This document shows positions 1 through 8,655 of a DNA stretch of 64,000 nucleotides, piece by piece. Position numbers and translations under genes: made by a program. Below the pieces are notes generated by a model, which was not told the DNA's origin, ran no database searches, and was given only the letters and a program-made list of their open reading frames with translations. Positions within the stretch are counted from its first letter, which is position 1; the number at the start of each line of letters is the position of its first letter. This DNA is from Defluviitaleaceae bacterium. Its GTDB lineage: Bacteria > Bacillota > Clostridia > Lachnospirales > WQUN01. The stretch is from NCBI GenBank assembly GCA_009780185.1, contig WRAN01000006.1, positions 78,217-142,216 of the forward strand, given 5' to 3'.

Positions 1-402
1 GACATGGGTCACCGTAAGATACGTAAGAAAGTCGTAGCCGAATGGAGTATTGTCGTGAAAGGTTACTCCGGTTATCTGGGCAATAATATGGTCCGGCAAG
101 GGTTCCATTGTAAATATGGGGATAAACTCATATTCTTCCAATGCCTCTTCCTCTAAGTATTCTTCTTCAATCACTTCTATCTCGTTCATCTTATCCTCCC
201 TAGCTTCATCAATGTCTTCATCTTCATCATACGCAAAATAAGCCTCTTCTTCGGGAGGCTGTTCTTGGTACATATAATCCTCCTCAATATATCCATTTTC
301 TTCTGTGTTGGGCAAGTTGGCGCCTAGCCATGTGATAACTATTGTAACTGCCGCCATGGCAATAACCACAATGGTGATGATTATGGCTTTATTTGATTTC
401 AT
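1..402 (-). CDS. Partial secreted/anchored acidic protein, possibly M15-type peptidase
   Basis: The frame is open from the ATG at 402 to the window edge, so only the first 134 residues are seen. The start has a strong GGAGGTG site 3 bases upstream. Residues 1-26 form a signal anchor (KSNKAIIITIVVIAMAAVTI), followed by a very acidic linker rich in Glu, Asp and Tyr to about residue 90. The last visible part (EPLPDHIIAQITGVTF, then YDFLTYLTV) resembles the start of M15C/VanY-like D-Ala-D-Ala carboxypeptidase domains, but no catalytic residue is within the window. The gene is divergent from the SLH-protein gene. The membrane or secreted nature is well supported; the enzymatic guess is weak. Confidence 0.6.
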   Translation of the reverse strand, partial: MKSNKAIIITIVVIAMAAVTIVITWLGANLPNTEENGYIEEDYMYQEQPPEEEAYFAYDEDEDIDEAREDKMNEIEVIEEEYLEEEALEEYEFIPIFTMEPLPDHIIAQITGVTFHDNTPFGYDFLTYLTVTHV

Positions 403-572
403 GAACACCTCCGCTGAAGTTCTTTGCTAATTATTGCGAAATCATGGCAAAGGGTCAAGAAATTTGCAAAATGGAAATGATTGACAAGACTAGGAAATGT
501 ATGGCAATATTTCCTGGAAATTATTGGCCAAATAATTGCCCAGACAATTGCTGTACTACAGGAGGAGAAATA

Positions 573-1841
573 ATGCAACAGCAGATGAACATAAGAGGAA
601 TAGTAGCAATTTTTTTAGCGGTAGTTATCATGATCGCCGCAGTTACCACTCCAAGGCTTGCATACGCCGCGCAAGAAGAGACAGAGCCGGAAGAATATAT
701 TTCAGCGAATATACCATTATCCTGGGAAGATGTATGCATTGAGAGTCTAGAGCTAACCAGCGATCTATACAGCTTCCGCCTAGTGGCAATGAATGAAGAT
801 ATTGCAGTAGCCCTAATTTCCCAGTGCCCAGAATGTCCAGATAGCGACGCGTTTTTTGCAACCTCATCCAATATGATTGATTGGGAAATCAGAAGCCCAT
901 CTTCAGGGTGGTATGTATTTTTCAACGGAAATTATTATTGGTATATGAATGGCCTTCATTCCACATCCGATTGGCAAGATGATTGGCGGTTCTTTCCTAC
1001 ACCTCCAGATGATTATACCGGGGATATTGCGGGATGGATTTATACGATGTCTTATGTATTTGGAGACTTTGAACGGTTTACTGAAATTCCTACTCTAGAG
1101 TTGCCCGCCTATGGCATACAGCGGATAGACCGCCTCCCCTTTATGATAGATGGAAGCATAGTATGGATAGGCTTTATAGTGGATGAAAACGGAACAAGGC
1201 AGCAGATACGCCTATACGCCCAGGATGAACTACTAAACCCTCTAGAAGATGGCGTGGTATCAGCCATTACAGGGCTAAGCGGTTTTAGCTGGGCGCGGGA
1301 GGCTGTTGAATTTATTGTTGCCAGGGACTTAATGGATATGTATATGTGTCCAGATACAGGAGAATACATTAACTTTAATGCCTCAGGCAATGCAACTCGA
1401 GGGGATGTACTGGCAGCGGCGGTAAAAGCTCTAGGGCTAACAGCGCCACGCGCACCTGATATGGAATACAGTGCCTTTGCAGATGTAGAGACTTGGGGGC
1501 GGGGTTATTATATAGATGTAGCTCGGAGGCTAGGCCTGGTAACAGGGGTTGGCAATAATCAATTTGCCCCAGATAGAGGCATATCCCGCCAGGATATGAT
1601 GACCATGCTTTACAATATAATGCTTGCTCAAGGGCTTGTGGAGCCTGACTATGAACTATCTGCCCTAGGCCAGTTTAGAGATGTGGTGCAAATTGCCCAC
1701 TATGCGAGATTGCCCATCTCATCCTTAGCAAGAGCCGGAATTATTGCTGGAGATGGGTCAAATCTTAATCCCAGAAGATATATGACTCGTGTTGAGGCGG
1801 CAGCCCTTATTTGGAACCTTTATCAAAATGCACCGAAATAA
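573..1841 (+). CDS. Secreted S-layer homology (SLH) domain protein
   Basis: The start at 573 is chosen over upstream ATG codons because GGAGGAG lies 5 bases before it and it gives a proper signal peptide (AIFLAVVIMIAAVTTP, cleavage near AYA-AQ). The 422-residue product has an unrecognised N-terminal region of about 210 residues rich in Trp, Tyr and acidic residues. Three SLH modules follow (about residues 238-300, 305-365 and 370-422), seen as FSWAREAVEFI, ATRGDVLAAAVKALGL, YYIDVARRLGLVTG, ISRQDMMTMLYNIM and MTRVEAAALIWNLY. SLH modules bind pyruvylated secondary wall polysaccharide, so the protein is probably held on the cell surface. The function of the N-terminal part is unknown. Confidence 0.85.
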   Translation: MQQQMNIRGIVAIFLAVVIMIAAVTTPRLAYAAQEETEPEEYISANIPLSWEDVCIESLELTSDLYSFRLVAMNEDIAVALISQCPECPDSDAFFATSSNMIDWEIRSPSSGWYVFFNGNYYWYMNGLHSTSDWQDDWRFFPTPPDDYTGDIAGWIYTMSYVFGDFERFTEIPTLELPAYGIQRIDRLPFMIDGSIVWIGFIVDENGTRQQIRLYAQDELLNPLEDGVVSAITGLSGFSWAREAVEFIVARDLMDMYMCPDTGEYINFNASGNATRGDVLAAAVKALGLTAPRAPDMEYSAFADVETWGRGYYIDVARRLGLVTGVGNNQFAPDRGISRQDMMTMLYNIMLAQGLVEPDYELSALGQFRDVVQIAHYARLPISSLARAGIIAGDGSNLNPRRYMTRVEAAALIWNLYQNAPK

Positions 1842-1880
1842 CAATGCGTGGAAGATTTGTTTTTTTGGGTAAAAGCATCA

Positions 1881-2642
1881 TTAAAACACTGTTATCACCA
1901 GTGCTATTCTGTCTTTTTTAGTAGTTCCGATAACTTGCTCTATTTTTATGCGACCTACTTTGCGTACAGTAATAATATCATCTGTTGATAGCTGCATGGT
2001 CTTCTTTCCGATGGCCCAGTTTACAAATACTTTCTCAGCTTCGATTAGGGATGCAGCTTTGCCTCTGGACAAATGAAGCGCTGTGCTTATCACAGTGTCT
2101 AGGCGCATAGATGATACTGTTATGCGCTTTTGGGTGCCTGGAGTCTCTATTCCAGAAACCTCTGTGCTACGTGATGCGGTTACGGAAGTGCGGCCTACCT
2201 CACATAGGCTTTCTGTGATGAAATCTGCCACTTCATGAGCCACGTACATTACCGCACCAGAATCTCCTATACGGATATCCCCTATTTTCCCACGGTCTAA
2301 ACCAAGACCTAGTACCGAACCGAGGAAATCCCGGTGGGTTAGCTGCCGGGAGAAGCGGCCATTGTATGATATGGCCAGTGGGATTATTGGGAAATTATCA
2401 TCTAAAAGAGGCTCATAAGAGGTAAAACCTATCATTTTCCGCTCGGCATCTTCGTAGCCGCCGTATAGCTGTGCCTCAATTTTCATTTTTGTAAATTGTT
2501 GCAAAAAAACCACGCTGCGCTGAGGATTCATAAAATCTGTAAAGGTGGCATGGCTTCTATTTTGAGCTGCCTTGAAACGGTCTAAAGCCTTGGCAAATTG
2601 CAGGCGGTCTTCTGTTTCTTTGAATGGATTGTCCATATGCAT
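1881..2642 (-). CDS. ylmH: YlmH-like S4-domain RNA-binding protein
   Basis: The start at 2642 (MHMDNPFKETE) is preferred to an in-frame ATG at 2669 because AGGAG lies 10 bases before it. The 253-residue product has the YlmH layout: a long N-terminal region with LTHRDFLGSVLGLGLDRGKI and GDIRIGD, then a C-terminal S4 RNA-binding domain (about residues 180-240: MRLDTVISTALHLSRGKAAS, then VFVNW). In Bacillus, YlmH binds ribosomal complexes and has been linked to quality control and division. Here it is not in the ylm/division cluster but is divergent from thrS, with only 87 bases between the starts. Family assignment is secure; the role is inferred from homologues. Confidence 0.88.
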   Translation of the reverse strand: MHMDNPFKETEDRLQFAKALDRFKAAQNRSHATFTDFMNPQRSVVFLQQFTKMKIEAQLYGGYEDAERKMIGFTSYEPLLDDNFPIIPLAISYNGRFSRQLTHRDFLGSVLGLGLDRGKIGDIRIGDSGAVMYVAHEVADFITESLCEVGRTSVTASRSTEVSGIETPGTQKRITVSSMRLDTVISTALHLSRGKAASLIEAEKVFVNWAIGKKTMQLSTDDIITVRKVGRIKIEQVIGTTKKDRIALVITVF

Positions 2643-2729
2643 GGTAACTTTGCTCCTATGGCCCGACATTTATTGTGTGTTTGAATTATGGTATTATACC
2701 GCAAAAATAACCACAAAGGAGCGATATAC

Positions 2730-4436
2730 ATGCAACAAGACCTGCAAGCTTTACGCCATACAGCGGCACATATTATGGCTCAGGCTGTAAAGCGTCTATT
2801 TCCCCATGTAAAAGTTGCCATAGGCCCGGCAATAGAGGATGGTTTTTACTATGATTTCGATACCCCAAATCCTTTCACACCCGGGGATCTGGAAGCAATA
2901 GAAAAGGAAATGAAAAAAATCGTAAAGGCAAATCTGCCAATTGAGCAATTTAGCCTAGGCAGGGAAGAGGCCTTTGCTTTTGTTGATGAGCAAGGAGAAC
3001 CTTATAAACGCGAGCTATTGGAAGGCCTTACAGAGGAAGCTTCTTTTTATAAACAAGGTGAATTTACCGATTTATGTGCCGGTCCGCATATGCCAAAAAC
3101 CGGGGCTGTTAAGGCCTTTAAACTCCAATCCGTAGCCGGAGCCTACTGGCGCGGGGATGAGAAAAACGCCATGCTATCCCGGATTTATGGTACTGCCTTC
3201 TTTACTAAAGAAGAGCTGGCAACCCATCTGGAACGTATAGAGGAAGCTAAAAAACGTGACCACCGTAAACTTGGTAAGGATATGAAGCTATTCACCTTTA
3301 TGCAAGAAGGGCCTGGTTTCCCATTTTATTTACCAAAAGGTCTTATTCTCAAAAACAGACTTATCGAATATTGGCGCAAGGTACACAAGAAATACGGCTA
3401 TCAAGAAATTTCTACTCCTATAATGCTTAACGGTGACCTATGGAGGCGTTCTGGCCACTATGAAAACTACCGGGATGATATGTACAATTCTATTATCGAC
3501 GAAGAGGAATATTTTATTAAGCCCATGAACTGCCCCGGTGGTATGCTTACCTATGGGTTGGAGCTTCATTCGTACAAAGAATTCCCACTGCGAATGGCAG
3601 AGCTTGGAATCGTACACAGGAACGAGCTTTCTGGTGCGCTCCATGGCATGGCGCGGGCGCGGTGTTTTACCCAGGATGATGCCCATATTTATATGACGGA
3701 AGAGCAGCTAACAGGAGAAATTATCAATATCATCAAGTTATACGAAGATGTATACAATGCCTTTGGCTTGACGGAGTTTAAATTTGAACTTTCTACTCGC
3801 CCAGAAAAAAGCATAGGCTCTGCCGAAGCTTGGGAAAAAGCAACAGAAAGCTTGCGCCAGGCTTTGGACGAGCTTGGCAGGCCATACCAGGTAAACGAAG
3901 GTGACGGGGCATTCTACGGGCCAAAAATCGACTTCCATATCAAGGATTGTATGGGCAGAAGCTTCCAATGCGGTACAATCCAGTGTGATATGAACCTTCC
4001 CGAGCGCTTCGACTTGACTTATATTGGCCCCGACGGAGCAAAACATAGGCCGGTGATGATACACCGCACCTGTTTTGGCAGTATCGAGCGCTTTATCGCG
4101 ATACTTACAGAGCATTGTGCCGGATGGTATCCATTCTGGCTAACCCCGGTTCAGATTGTGATTATCCCAATATCTGAGCGCCATCATGAGGCAGCAAGGA
4201 AAGTATATGAGGAGATTGATGCCGCTGGAATAAGAGTAGAGATGGATGATCGAGGGGAAAAAATGGGCTTTAAGATAAGAGAGGCTCAGCTGCAAAAGAT
4301 TCCTGTAATGCTGATTATTGGTGATAAAGAAGTGGAAGAAAATAAAGTATCCGTAAGAAGCCACGCTAATGGTGACGAAGGTCAGCAAGATTTGGCTACT
4401 CTTCTTGAGAAATGGAAGGCTGAATCGGCTATATGA
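2730..4436 (+). CDS. thrS: Threonyl-tRNA synthetase lacking the TGS domain
   Basis: It attaches threonine to tRNA-Thr in the cytoplasm. The start at 2730 has AAAGGAG upstream and gives 568 residues, about 70 shorter than usual (about 640), because the N-terminal TGS (N1) domain is absent. The protein opens directly in the editing domain with HTAAH (His10, His14) and CAGPH (Cys116, His120). The class II core follows: NCPGGMLTYG, motif 2 (HRNELSGALHGMARARCF) and motif 3 (HRTCFGSIERF), then the anticodon-binding domain at the C-terminus. No T-box is visible in the 87-base leader. The next gene overlaps its stop by 4 bases, indicating co-translation. Confidence 0.97.
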   Translation: MQQDLQALRHTAAHIMAQAVKRLFPHVKVAIGPAIEDGFYYDFDTPNPFTPGDLEAIEKEMKKIVKANLPIEQFSLGREEAFAFVDEQGEPYKRELLEGLTEEASFYKQGEFTDLCAGPHMPKTGAVKAFKLQSVAGAYWRGDEKNAMLSRIYGTAFFTKEELATHLERIEEAKKRDHRKLGKDMKLFTFMQEGPGFPFYLPKGLILKNRLIEYWRKVHKKYGYQEISTPIMLNGDLWRRSGHYENYRDDMYNSIIDEEEYFIKPMNCPGGMLTYGLELHSYKEFPLRMAELGIVHRNELSGALHGMARARCFTQDDAHIYMTEEQLTGEIINIIKLYEDVYNAFGLTEFKFELSTRPEKSIGSAEAWEKATESLRQALDELGRPYQVNEGDGAFYGPKIDFHIKDCMGRSFQCGTIQCDMNLPERFDLTYIGPDGAKHRPVMIHRTCFGSIERFIAILTEHCAGWYPFWLTPVQIVIIPISERHHEAARKVYEEIDAAGIRVEMDDRGEKMGFKIREAQLQKIPVMLIIGDKEVEENKVSVRSHANGDEGQQDLATLLEKWKAESAI

Positions 4437-5758
4437 TTCAACTTCCAGAATTATTTTTAACTAATATGAAGGAGCTGCTGGGGGAGGAGTATGAGGCCTT
4501 CCTCGGCAGTTATAACGACCCTACTCGGCGAGGATTGCGGTTTAACTTGCTTAAAACATCCTGTGCTACGCTGGTGAGGTGTCAGGGGGATAGTTCTGAT
4601 GACACTTTCAGAAATCTAATCCCTGTACCATGGTGTGGTGAGGGTTATGAGTATCCTGGGGATATGCGTCCGGCTAAGAGTATTCTTTATAACGCGGGGT
4701 TATTTTATATTCAAGAACCCAGCGCCATGTGCCCGGCGGCAATTTTGCGGCCCGAGCCGGGAGATAGGGTATTGGATTTATGCGCCGCCCCAGGTGGAAA
4801 ATCTGTGCAGCTGGCTGGATATATGCAGGGTAGGGGAGTGCTGGTATCCAACGATGCCAGCCCTTCTCGTGCCAAGGCCTTGGTGAAAAACCTGGAACTG
4901 GCCGGGGTTACTAATGCCATCGTGCTAACAGAAATGCCTTACCGCTTAGCCGATAGGTTTGAGGGATATTTTGATTGTATTTTGGTGGATGCGCCTTGCT
5001 CCGGCGAGGGGATGTTCCGGCGAGATCCGGACGCGATTAAAGCCTATACCGCCAATAAACCGGAGGCCTGCGCCCAAATTCAGCAGGATATACTTCATCA
5101 TGCCAGCCGTATGCTAAAACCAGGCGGTCGCATGGTTTATTCCACATGTACTTTTAATACTGTGGAAAACGAAGGCAGCATTAATGATTTTATCTCCTCC
5201 TATGAGGGTTATAAACTTAATCTGATAAAGCGTATCTGGCCCCACAAAGACCCCGGTGAGGGGCATTTTATTGCCCATATGACAAAAGCAGGGAAAAGGG
5301 ATTTTAGTCCAGATATACCAATAAATAAACCTCCAAGGGAATTTGAGGCTTTTTGTGATGAGGCGCTTGAGAGCTTTCCTTTTACAGGAGGCAGATTTTA
5401 TCTAGGAGATATAGCAAAATCAAATTCTCAGAGGTTATTTTTTTTGCCACAGGCGCTTGAGCTTAGTGGTTTACGGGTGGCTCGAAGTGGGTGGTTACTC
5501 GGAGAGATATCTAAAGGCCGATTCATTCCATCCCAAGCCCTTGCTATGGGTATTATAAAAACCCAAGCTCGCCACGCAGTGGATTTATCCGAATCAGATG
5601 CTACACGTTATCTAAAAGGAGAATCCCTAGCTACGGAAAAGGATATTCCCGGTAAGCCTTGGATACTAATCTGCTATCAAGGCCACCCCTTAGGCTGGGC
5701 AAGGCTGGTACAAGGGCGGTTAAAAAACCATCTGCCTACAGGATGGGTACTTGCATAA
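4433..5758 (+). CDS. RsmF-like rRNA cytosine-C5 methyltransferase
   Basis: This is a NOL1/NOP2/sun-family S-adenosylmethionine methyltransferase, probably modifying a cytosine in 16S rRNA. The SAM-binding motif VLDLCAAPGGKSVQLAG lies at about residues 112-128. DAPCSGEGMFRRDP holds the release cysteine and YSTCTFNTVENE the catalytic cysteine. The 441 residues match the RsmF/YebU size, and the C-terminal third, with RLFFLPQ and GRFIPSQALA, fits the RsmF-type C-terminal domains. The ATG overlaps the thrS stop (ATGA). The exact target base cannot be told from sequence. Confidence 0.9.
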   Translation: MIQLPELFLTNMKELLGEEYEAFLGSYNDPTRRGLRFNLLKTSCATLVRCQGDSSDDTFRNLIPVPWCGEGYEYPGDMRPAKSILYNAGLFYIQEPSAMCPAAILRPEPGDRVLDLCAAPGGKSVQLAGYMQGRGVLVSNDASPSRAKALVKNLELAGVTNAIVLTEMPYRLADRFEGYFDCILVDAPCSGEGMFRRDPDAIKAYTANKPEACAQIQQDILHHASRMLKPGGRMVYSTCTFNTVENEGSINDFISSYEGYKLNLIKRIWPHKDPGEGHFIAHMTKAGKRDFSPDIPINKPPREFEAFCDEALESFPFTGGRFYLGDIAKSNSQRLFFLPQALELSGLRVARSGWLLGEISKGRFIPSQALAMGIIKTQARHAVDLSESDATRYLKGESLATEKDIPGKPWILICYQGHPLGWARLVQGRLKNHLPTGWVLA

Positions 5759-5809
5759 TTCTACAAACCTCCTCGTATAGTGGAAATACAACTATATTAG
5801 GAGTAAAAT

Positions 5810-6217
5810 ATGCGAAGAGAAATTTCCACAAATCTAGTAACGGAAGAAAATAAATCCCAAATAAAGCAACTAGTAATAGGTGTAATGATCGGCTATGCGA
5901 TAACCTGCATCGTGTTTCTGGCCTATGCCATGCTTATTACATACACCCAAATGAGTGAGCGCAACTTACCCATGGTAGTGGCAGTCACAACCTTACTATC
6001 AGTAATGATAGCCGGCTTTGACGCAGCTAAGGGAGCTACAAGTAAGGGCTGGATGTGGGGCATGATTGCAGGGTTTATCTATGTAGTGATTATGGGTATT
6101 ATCATGATGGTAATGTTGCCGGGCTTTTTTGCCGATGGCCGTACCGCAACGGTTATTATATTATCTATTGCGGGGGGCGGATTAGGCGGTATACTGGGGA
6201 TAAATATAAGAAGATAG
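5810..6217 (+). CDS. TIGR04086-type small integral membrane protein
   Basis: A 135-residue protein with four predicted membrane segments: about residues 21-45 (VIGVMIGYAITCIVFLAYAM), 55-70, 80-103 (GMIAGFIYVVIMGIIMMVML) and 112-130 (IILSIAGGGLGGILGI). The pattern and size match the TIGR04086 family found in sporulating Clostridia; its biochemical function is unknown. The start is preceded by TTAGGAG. It sits between rsmF-like and uppP genes on the same strand, but a GC hairpin at 6221-6235 separates it from uppP. Confidence 0.8.
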   Translation: MRREISTNLVTEENKSQIKQLVIGVMIGYAITCIVFLAYAMLITYTQMSERNLPMVVAVTTLLSVMIAGFDAAKGATSKGWMWGMIAGFIYVVIMGIIMMVMLPGFFADGRTATVIILSIAGGGLGGILGINIRR

Positions 6218-6220
6218 CTT

Positions 6221-6235
6221 GAGGGCGGGGCCCTC
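6221..6235 (+). repeat. GC hairpin just upstream of the uppP ribosome site
   Basis: GAGGGC-GGG-GCCCTC, a perfect 6-bp stem, followed by CATTGAAAGGGG, which contains the uppP ribosome-binding site. Near-identical hairpin plus (C)ATTNAAAGG arrangements occur at 40322 and 46423, so this appears to be a recurrent leader element rather than a terminator. Confidence 0.6.
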
Positions 6236-6252
6236 ATTGAAAGGGGATACAG

Positions 6253-7050
6253 ATGAGTATTTTTGAAGCGATTATTTTAGGTATAGTACAAGGTATTTCA
6301 GAGTTTTTGCCCATTAGCTCCTCTGGGCATTTGATTTTACTTCATCAGTTTTTTGGCATAGATAAAGGTGCATTCACTTTTGACATCGTAGTGCATCTAG
6401 GGACTTTAGTGGCTGTAATTATTTATTTCAGGCACGATATTTGGGCTTTGATAAAAAATCCATTCCAGAAACTCACAGGGCTTTTGATTATCGGTACCAT
6501 CCCTGCGGTAATCGCCGGGTTCTTTTTGCGCAATGTTATTGAGGATAATTTTCGCACAGGAATATGGCTGGCTGCCGCTTTTACCCTTACAGGTGTACTT
6601 TTATTGATTGCAGACCGTTTGACCAAAGGCAAAAAGGAAGAGCGGGATATTACATGGTTTGATGCATTGTTTATCGGTTGCTGTCAGGCACTTGCCATCC
6701 CTCCTGGTATTTCTCGCTCAGGCACTACAATCACCGGAGGCTTAGCCCGCGGCCTTAACCGGGAAACAGCAGCGCGTTTTTCATTCCTGCTGGCTATTAT
6801 TGCAATATTCGGGGCAGGAGTGCTTGAGGCGTATCAAGAAATCTCTCGCGGTGCTGAGGCAAATATTGCCGCAATTGGTGTGATGCCTATAATTGTAGGT
6901 TTTGTTGTCGCTTTGGTGGTGGGGTATTTAAGTATTGGTCTGTTGCTGAAGCTTCTCAAAGCCTGCAATCTTAAATATTTTTCATTTTACCTATGGGGTT
7001 TAGCGTTGTTACTTTTTGCGGATTGGATGATATTTAACCGTTTCTTTTAA
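6253..7050 (+). CDS. uppP: Undecaprenyl-diphosphatase (UppP/BacA)
   Basis: This integral membrane enzyme recycles undecaprenyl pyrophosphate to the monophosphate carrier used for peptidoglycan and other wall polymers; over-expression of the family gives bacitracin tolerance. The 265 residues contain both signature regions: QGISEFLPISSSGH at residues 13-26 and IPPGISRSGTTITGG near residue 155. About seven hydrophobic segments run through the protein. AAAGGGG lies 8 bases before the ATG. Only 9 bases separate its stop from the next gene, so uppP, ylmC and the carboxypeptidase gene probably form one transcript. Confidence 0.96.
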   Translation: MSIFEAIILGIVQGISEFLPISSSGHLILLHQFFGIDKGAFTFDIVVHLGTLVAVIIYFRHDIWALIKNPFQKLTGLLIIGTIPAVIAGFFLRNVIEDNFRTGIWLAAAFTLTGVLLLIADRLTKGKKEERDITWFDALFIGCCQALAIPPGISRSGTTITGGLARGLNRETAARFSFLLAIIAIFGAGVLEAYQEISRGAEANIAAIGVMPIIVGFVVALVVGYLSIGLLLKLLKACNLKYFSFYLWGLALLLFADWMIFNRFF

Positions 7051-7059
7051 GGAGAATAT

Positions 7060-7323
7060 ATGGCGCGTATGTATGACTTACGCCAGAAGGAAGTAATAAA
7101 TACAAACGACGGCTCTAGGTACGGCTTTGTAAGTGACTTGGATATAGATGTAGCGGAAGGACGAATCAAGTCTGTAATTGTTCCAGGTCCAGGGCGAGTG
7201 TTGGGAGTATTTGGCCGGGACCAAGAATACAAAATCCCCTGGGATAAGATTATTAAAATAGGTGAAGACATAGTATTGGTAGAATGTGACACTAATAAAA
7301 TCCTGGTGGAAAGTGATGAATAA
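7060..7323 (+). CDS. YlmC/YmxH-family PRC-barrel sporulation protein
   Basis: An 87-residue protein with the YlmC/YmxH fold: LRQKEVINTNDGSRYGFVSD, then a strand pair and IPWDKIIKIGEDIVLVE. The family is a single PRC-barrel domain common in spore-forming Firmicutes; a sporulation link is known mostly from regulation rather than mechanism. AAGGAG lies upstream of the ATG. The stop codon is followed without a gap by the ATG of the LD-carboxypeptidase gene, suggesting translational coupling. Confidence 0.88.
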   Translation: MARMYDLRQKEVINTNDGSRYGFVSDLDIDVAEGRIKSVIVPGPGRVLGVFGRDQEYKIPWDKIIKIGEDIVLVECDTNKILVESDE

Positions 7324-8217
7324 ATGAAAATGCCAAAACTGCTTCGCCAAGGAGATACCGTAGCCATAATAGCCACGTCAGGCCCATGTGACCCTGAGCG
7401 ATTAGACACAGGCCTAGAGATTATTAAGGCCATGGGTCTAGTGCCATGGGTGATGGAAAGCTGCCGCAGCCGTCATGGTTTCCTTGCAGGCACCGATGAC
7501 ATAAGATTAAAGGACTTGCATACAGCCTTTGCCGCGCCGGATGTGCGCGGCATTTTTGTTGCCCGGGGCGGCTATGGAGCCGCGAGACTGTTGCCCTATA
7601 TTGACTTTGACTTAATCCGTAATAACCCCAAAGTATTTGTAGGATATAGCGATGTCACGGCCCTTCATATAGCAATAAACCAGCGTTGTGGGTTTATTAC
7701 CTTCCATGGGCCAATGTCAGCGGTAGATTTTAGCAAGGAAATCCATCCGCTTACCCTAGAATCTTTTAAAAGAATGATTTTTGAAGGAATAGCGCCCCCA
7801 TTATCTGGGGTTACAATAATTCCAGGCCGTGCCAGAGGCCCTTTAACCGGCGGCAATTTAAGCTTACTAACTGCCTCTATAGGCACGCCTTTCGAACTGG
7901 ATACACGAGGAAAAATACTTTTCATTGAAGAAATAGATGAAGAGCCCTACAGCGTAGATAGAATGTTGCTACAACTAAAACACGCTGGAAAATTTAAGGA
8001 CGCCGCTGGAATACTGCTAGGTGACTTCACGCCCCAAACCTTGGAAACCCTTCATATATCCATAAATGAATTAATAATTCCAGAAAAAAAGCCGACCCTG
8101 GCAGGGCTGGCTTGCGGTCATACGTCTCCTAATTTTACACTACCTTTGGGGGCAACTGTCGAGCTAATCAGTGATCTTCCATTCGGCATCCGCTTCTTGT
8201 TGTATCCTTCCAAATGA
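7324..8217 (+). CDS. LD-carboxypeptidase (peptidase family S66)
   Basis: It trims the terminal D-Ala from L,D-linked tetrapeptides of recycled murein, or acts on related substrates (MccF-type members cleave microcin C). The 297 residues carry the S66 Ser-Glu-His set: Ser109 in VFVGYSDVTALH, Glu in FIEEIDEEPYSVDRML, and His in CGHTSPNFTLPLG. The start directly abuts the previous stop and has only a weak ribosome site; a second in-frame ATG lies two codons later. The 3' end overlaps the convergent metallopeptidase-like gene by 54 bases. It is cytoplasmic, with no signal peptide. Confidence 0.9.
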   Translation: MKMPKLLRQGDTVAIIATSGPCDPERLDTGLEIIKAMGLVPWVMESCRSRHGFLAGTDDIRLKDLHTAFAAPDVRGIFVARGGYGAARLLPYIDFDLIRNNPKVFVGYSDVTALHIAINQRCGFITFHGPMSAVDFSKEIHPLTLESFKRMIFEGIAPPLSGVTIIPGRARGPLTGGNLSLLTASIGTPFELDTRGKILFIEEIDEEPYSVDRMLLQLKHAGKFKDAAGILLGDFTPQTLETLHISINELIIPEKKPTLAGLACGHTSPNFTLPLGATVELISDLPFGIRFLLYPSK

Positions 8218-8613
8218 GTCTGATTTATCAGTAGCACCAAGTTCTTTGTATCCCTTGGCCAAGTCCTCTGTGGTTTGCTCCAGTAATCCCATGAATTGTG
8301 TATAAGCAAATTCAAACTTAGGGTCAGATTCATCATCGCCGTATACTGCGTGAAGCAAGCGTTCAATCATCTGATCCATGCCCCATAGCTTCACATGCAA
8401 CAACTCATGAATGACTGTTGCCTCTATGTTGGTTTGCTTTGGATTGAAGTTATTGATTAACAGAATCGCCTTTTTATCGTCAGCATCTATTTTTATATCT
8501 CCGGTTTTGCGCCACTTGGTTGTGATAAATTCCAGTTTTATATCCCAGTCTCTTAGGCGCAGGATACTCTGCCATTTATCTAGATATGATTTTACTTCGT
8601 TATAATCAAACAT
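8164..8613 (-). CDS. Small HEXXH putative zinc metallopeptidase
   Basis: A 149-residue protein with ATVIHELLHVKLWG around residue 70, a classic HEXXH zinc-binding and catalytic motif in a helix. The N-terminus (LDKWQSILRLRDWDIKLEF) and the strand before HELLH resemble minimal SprT-like or phage-type gluzincins. No third zinc ligand can be assigned with certainty. The gene converges on the LD-carboxypeptidase gene with a 54-base overlap, so each 3' end codes on both strands. GGAAGG is the likely ribosome site. No signal peptide. Confidence 0.75.
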   Translation of the reverse strand: MFDYNEVKSYLDKWQSILRLRDWDIKLEFITTKWRKTGDIKIDADDKKAILLINNFNPKQTNIEATVIHELLHVKLWGMDQMIERLLHAVYGDDESDPKFEFAYTQFMGLLEQTTEDLAKGYKELGATDKSDSFGRIQQEADAEWKITD

Positions 8614-8655
8614 TTTGCATGTCCTTCCACTTACCCTTCTGCTTTTTCACTTATT

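Noticed and set aside
444..572. Upstream extension of the SLH-protein gene
   Set aside because: The extra 43 codons lack a ribosome site and would bury the signal peptide; the ATG at 573 has GGAGGAG and a clean signal sequence.
2643..2729. T-box riboswitch before thrS
   Set aside because: The 87-base space contains neither a T-box sequence nor room for the specifier stem and terminator.
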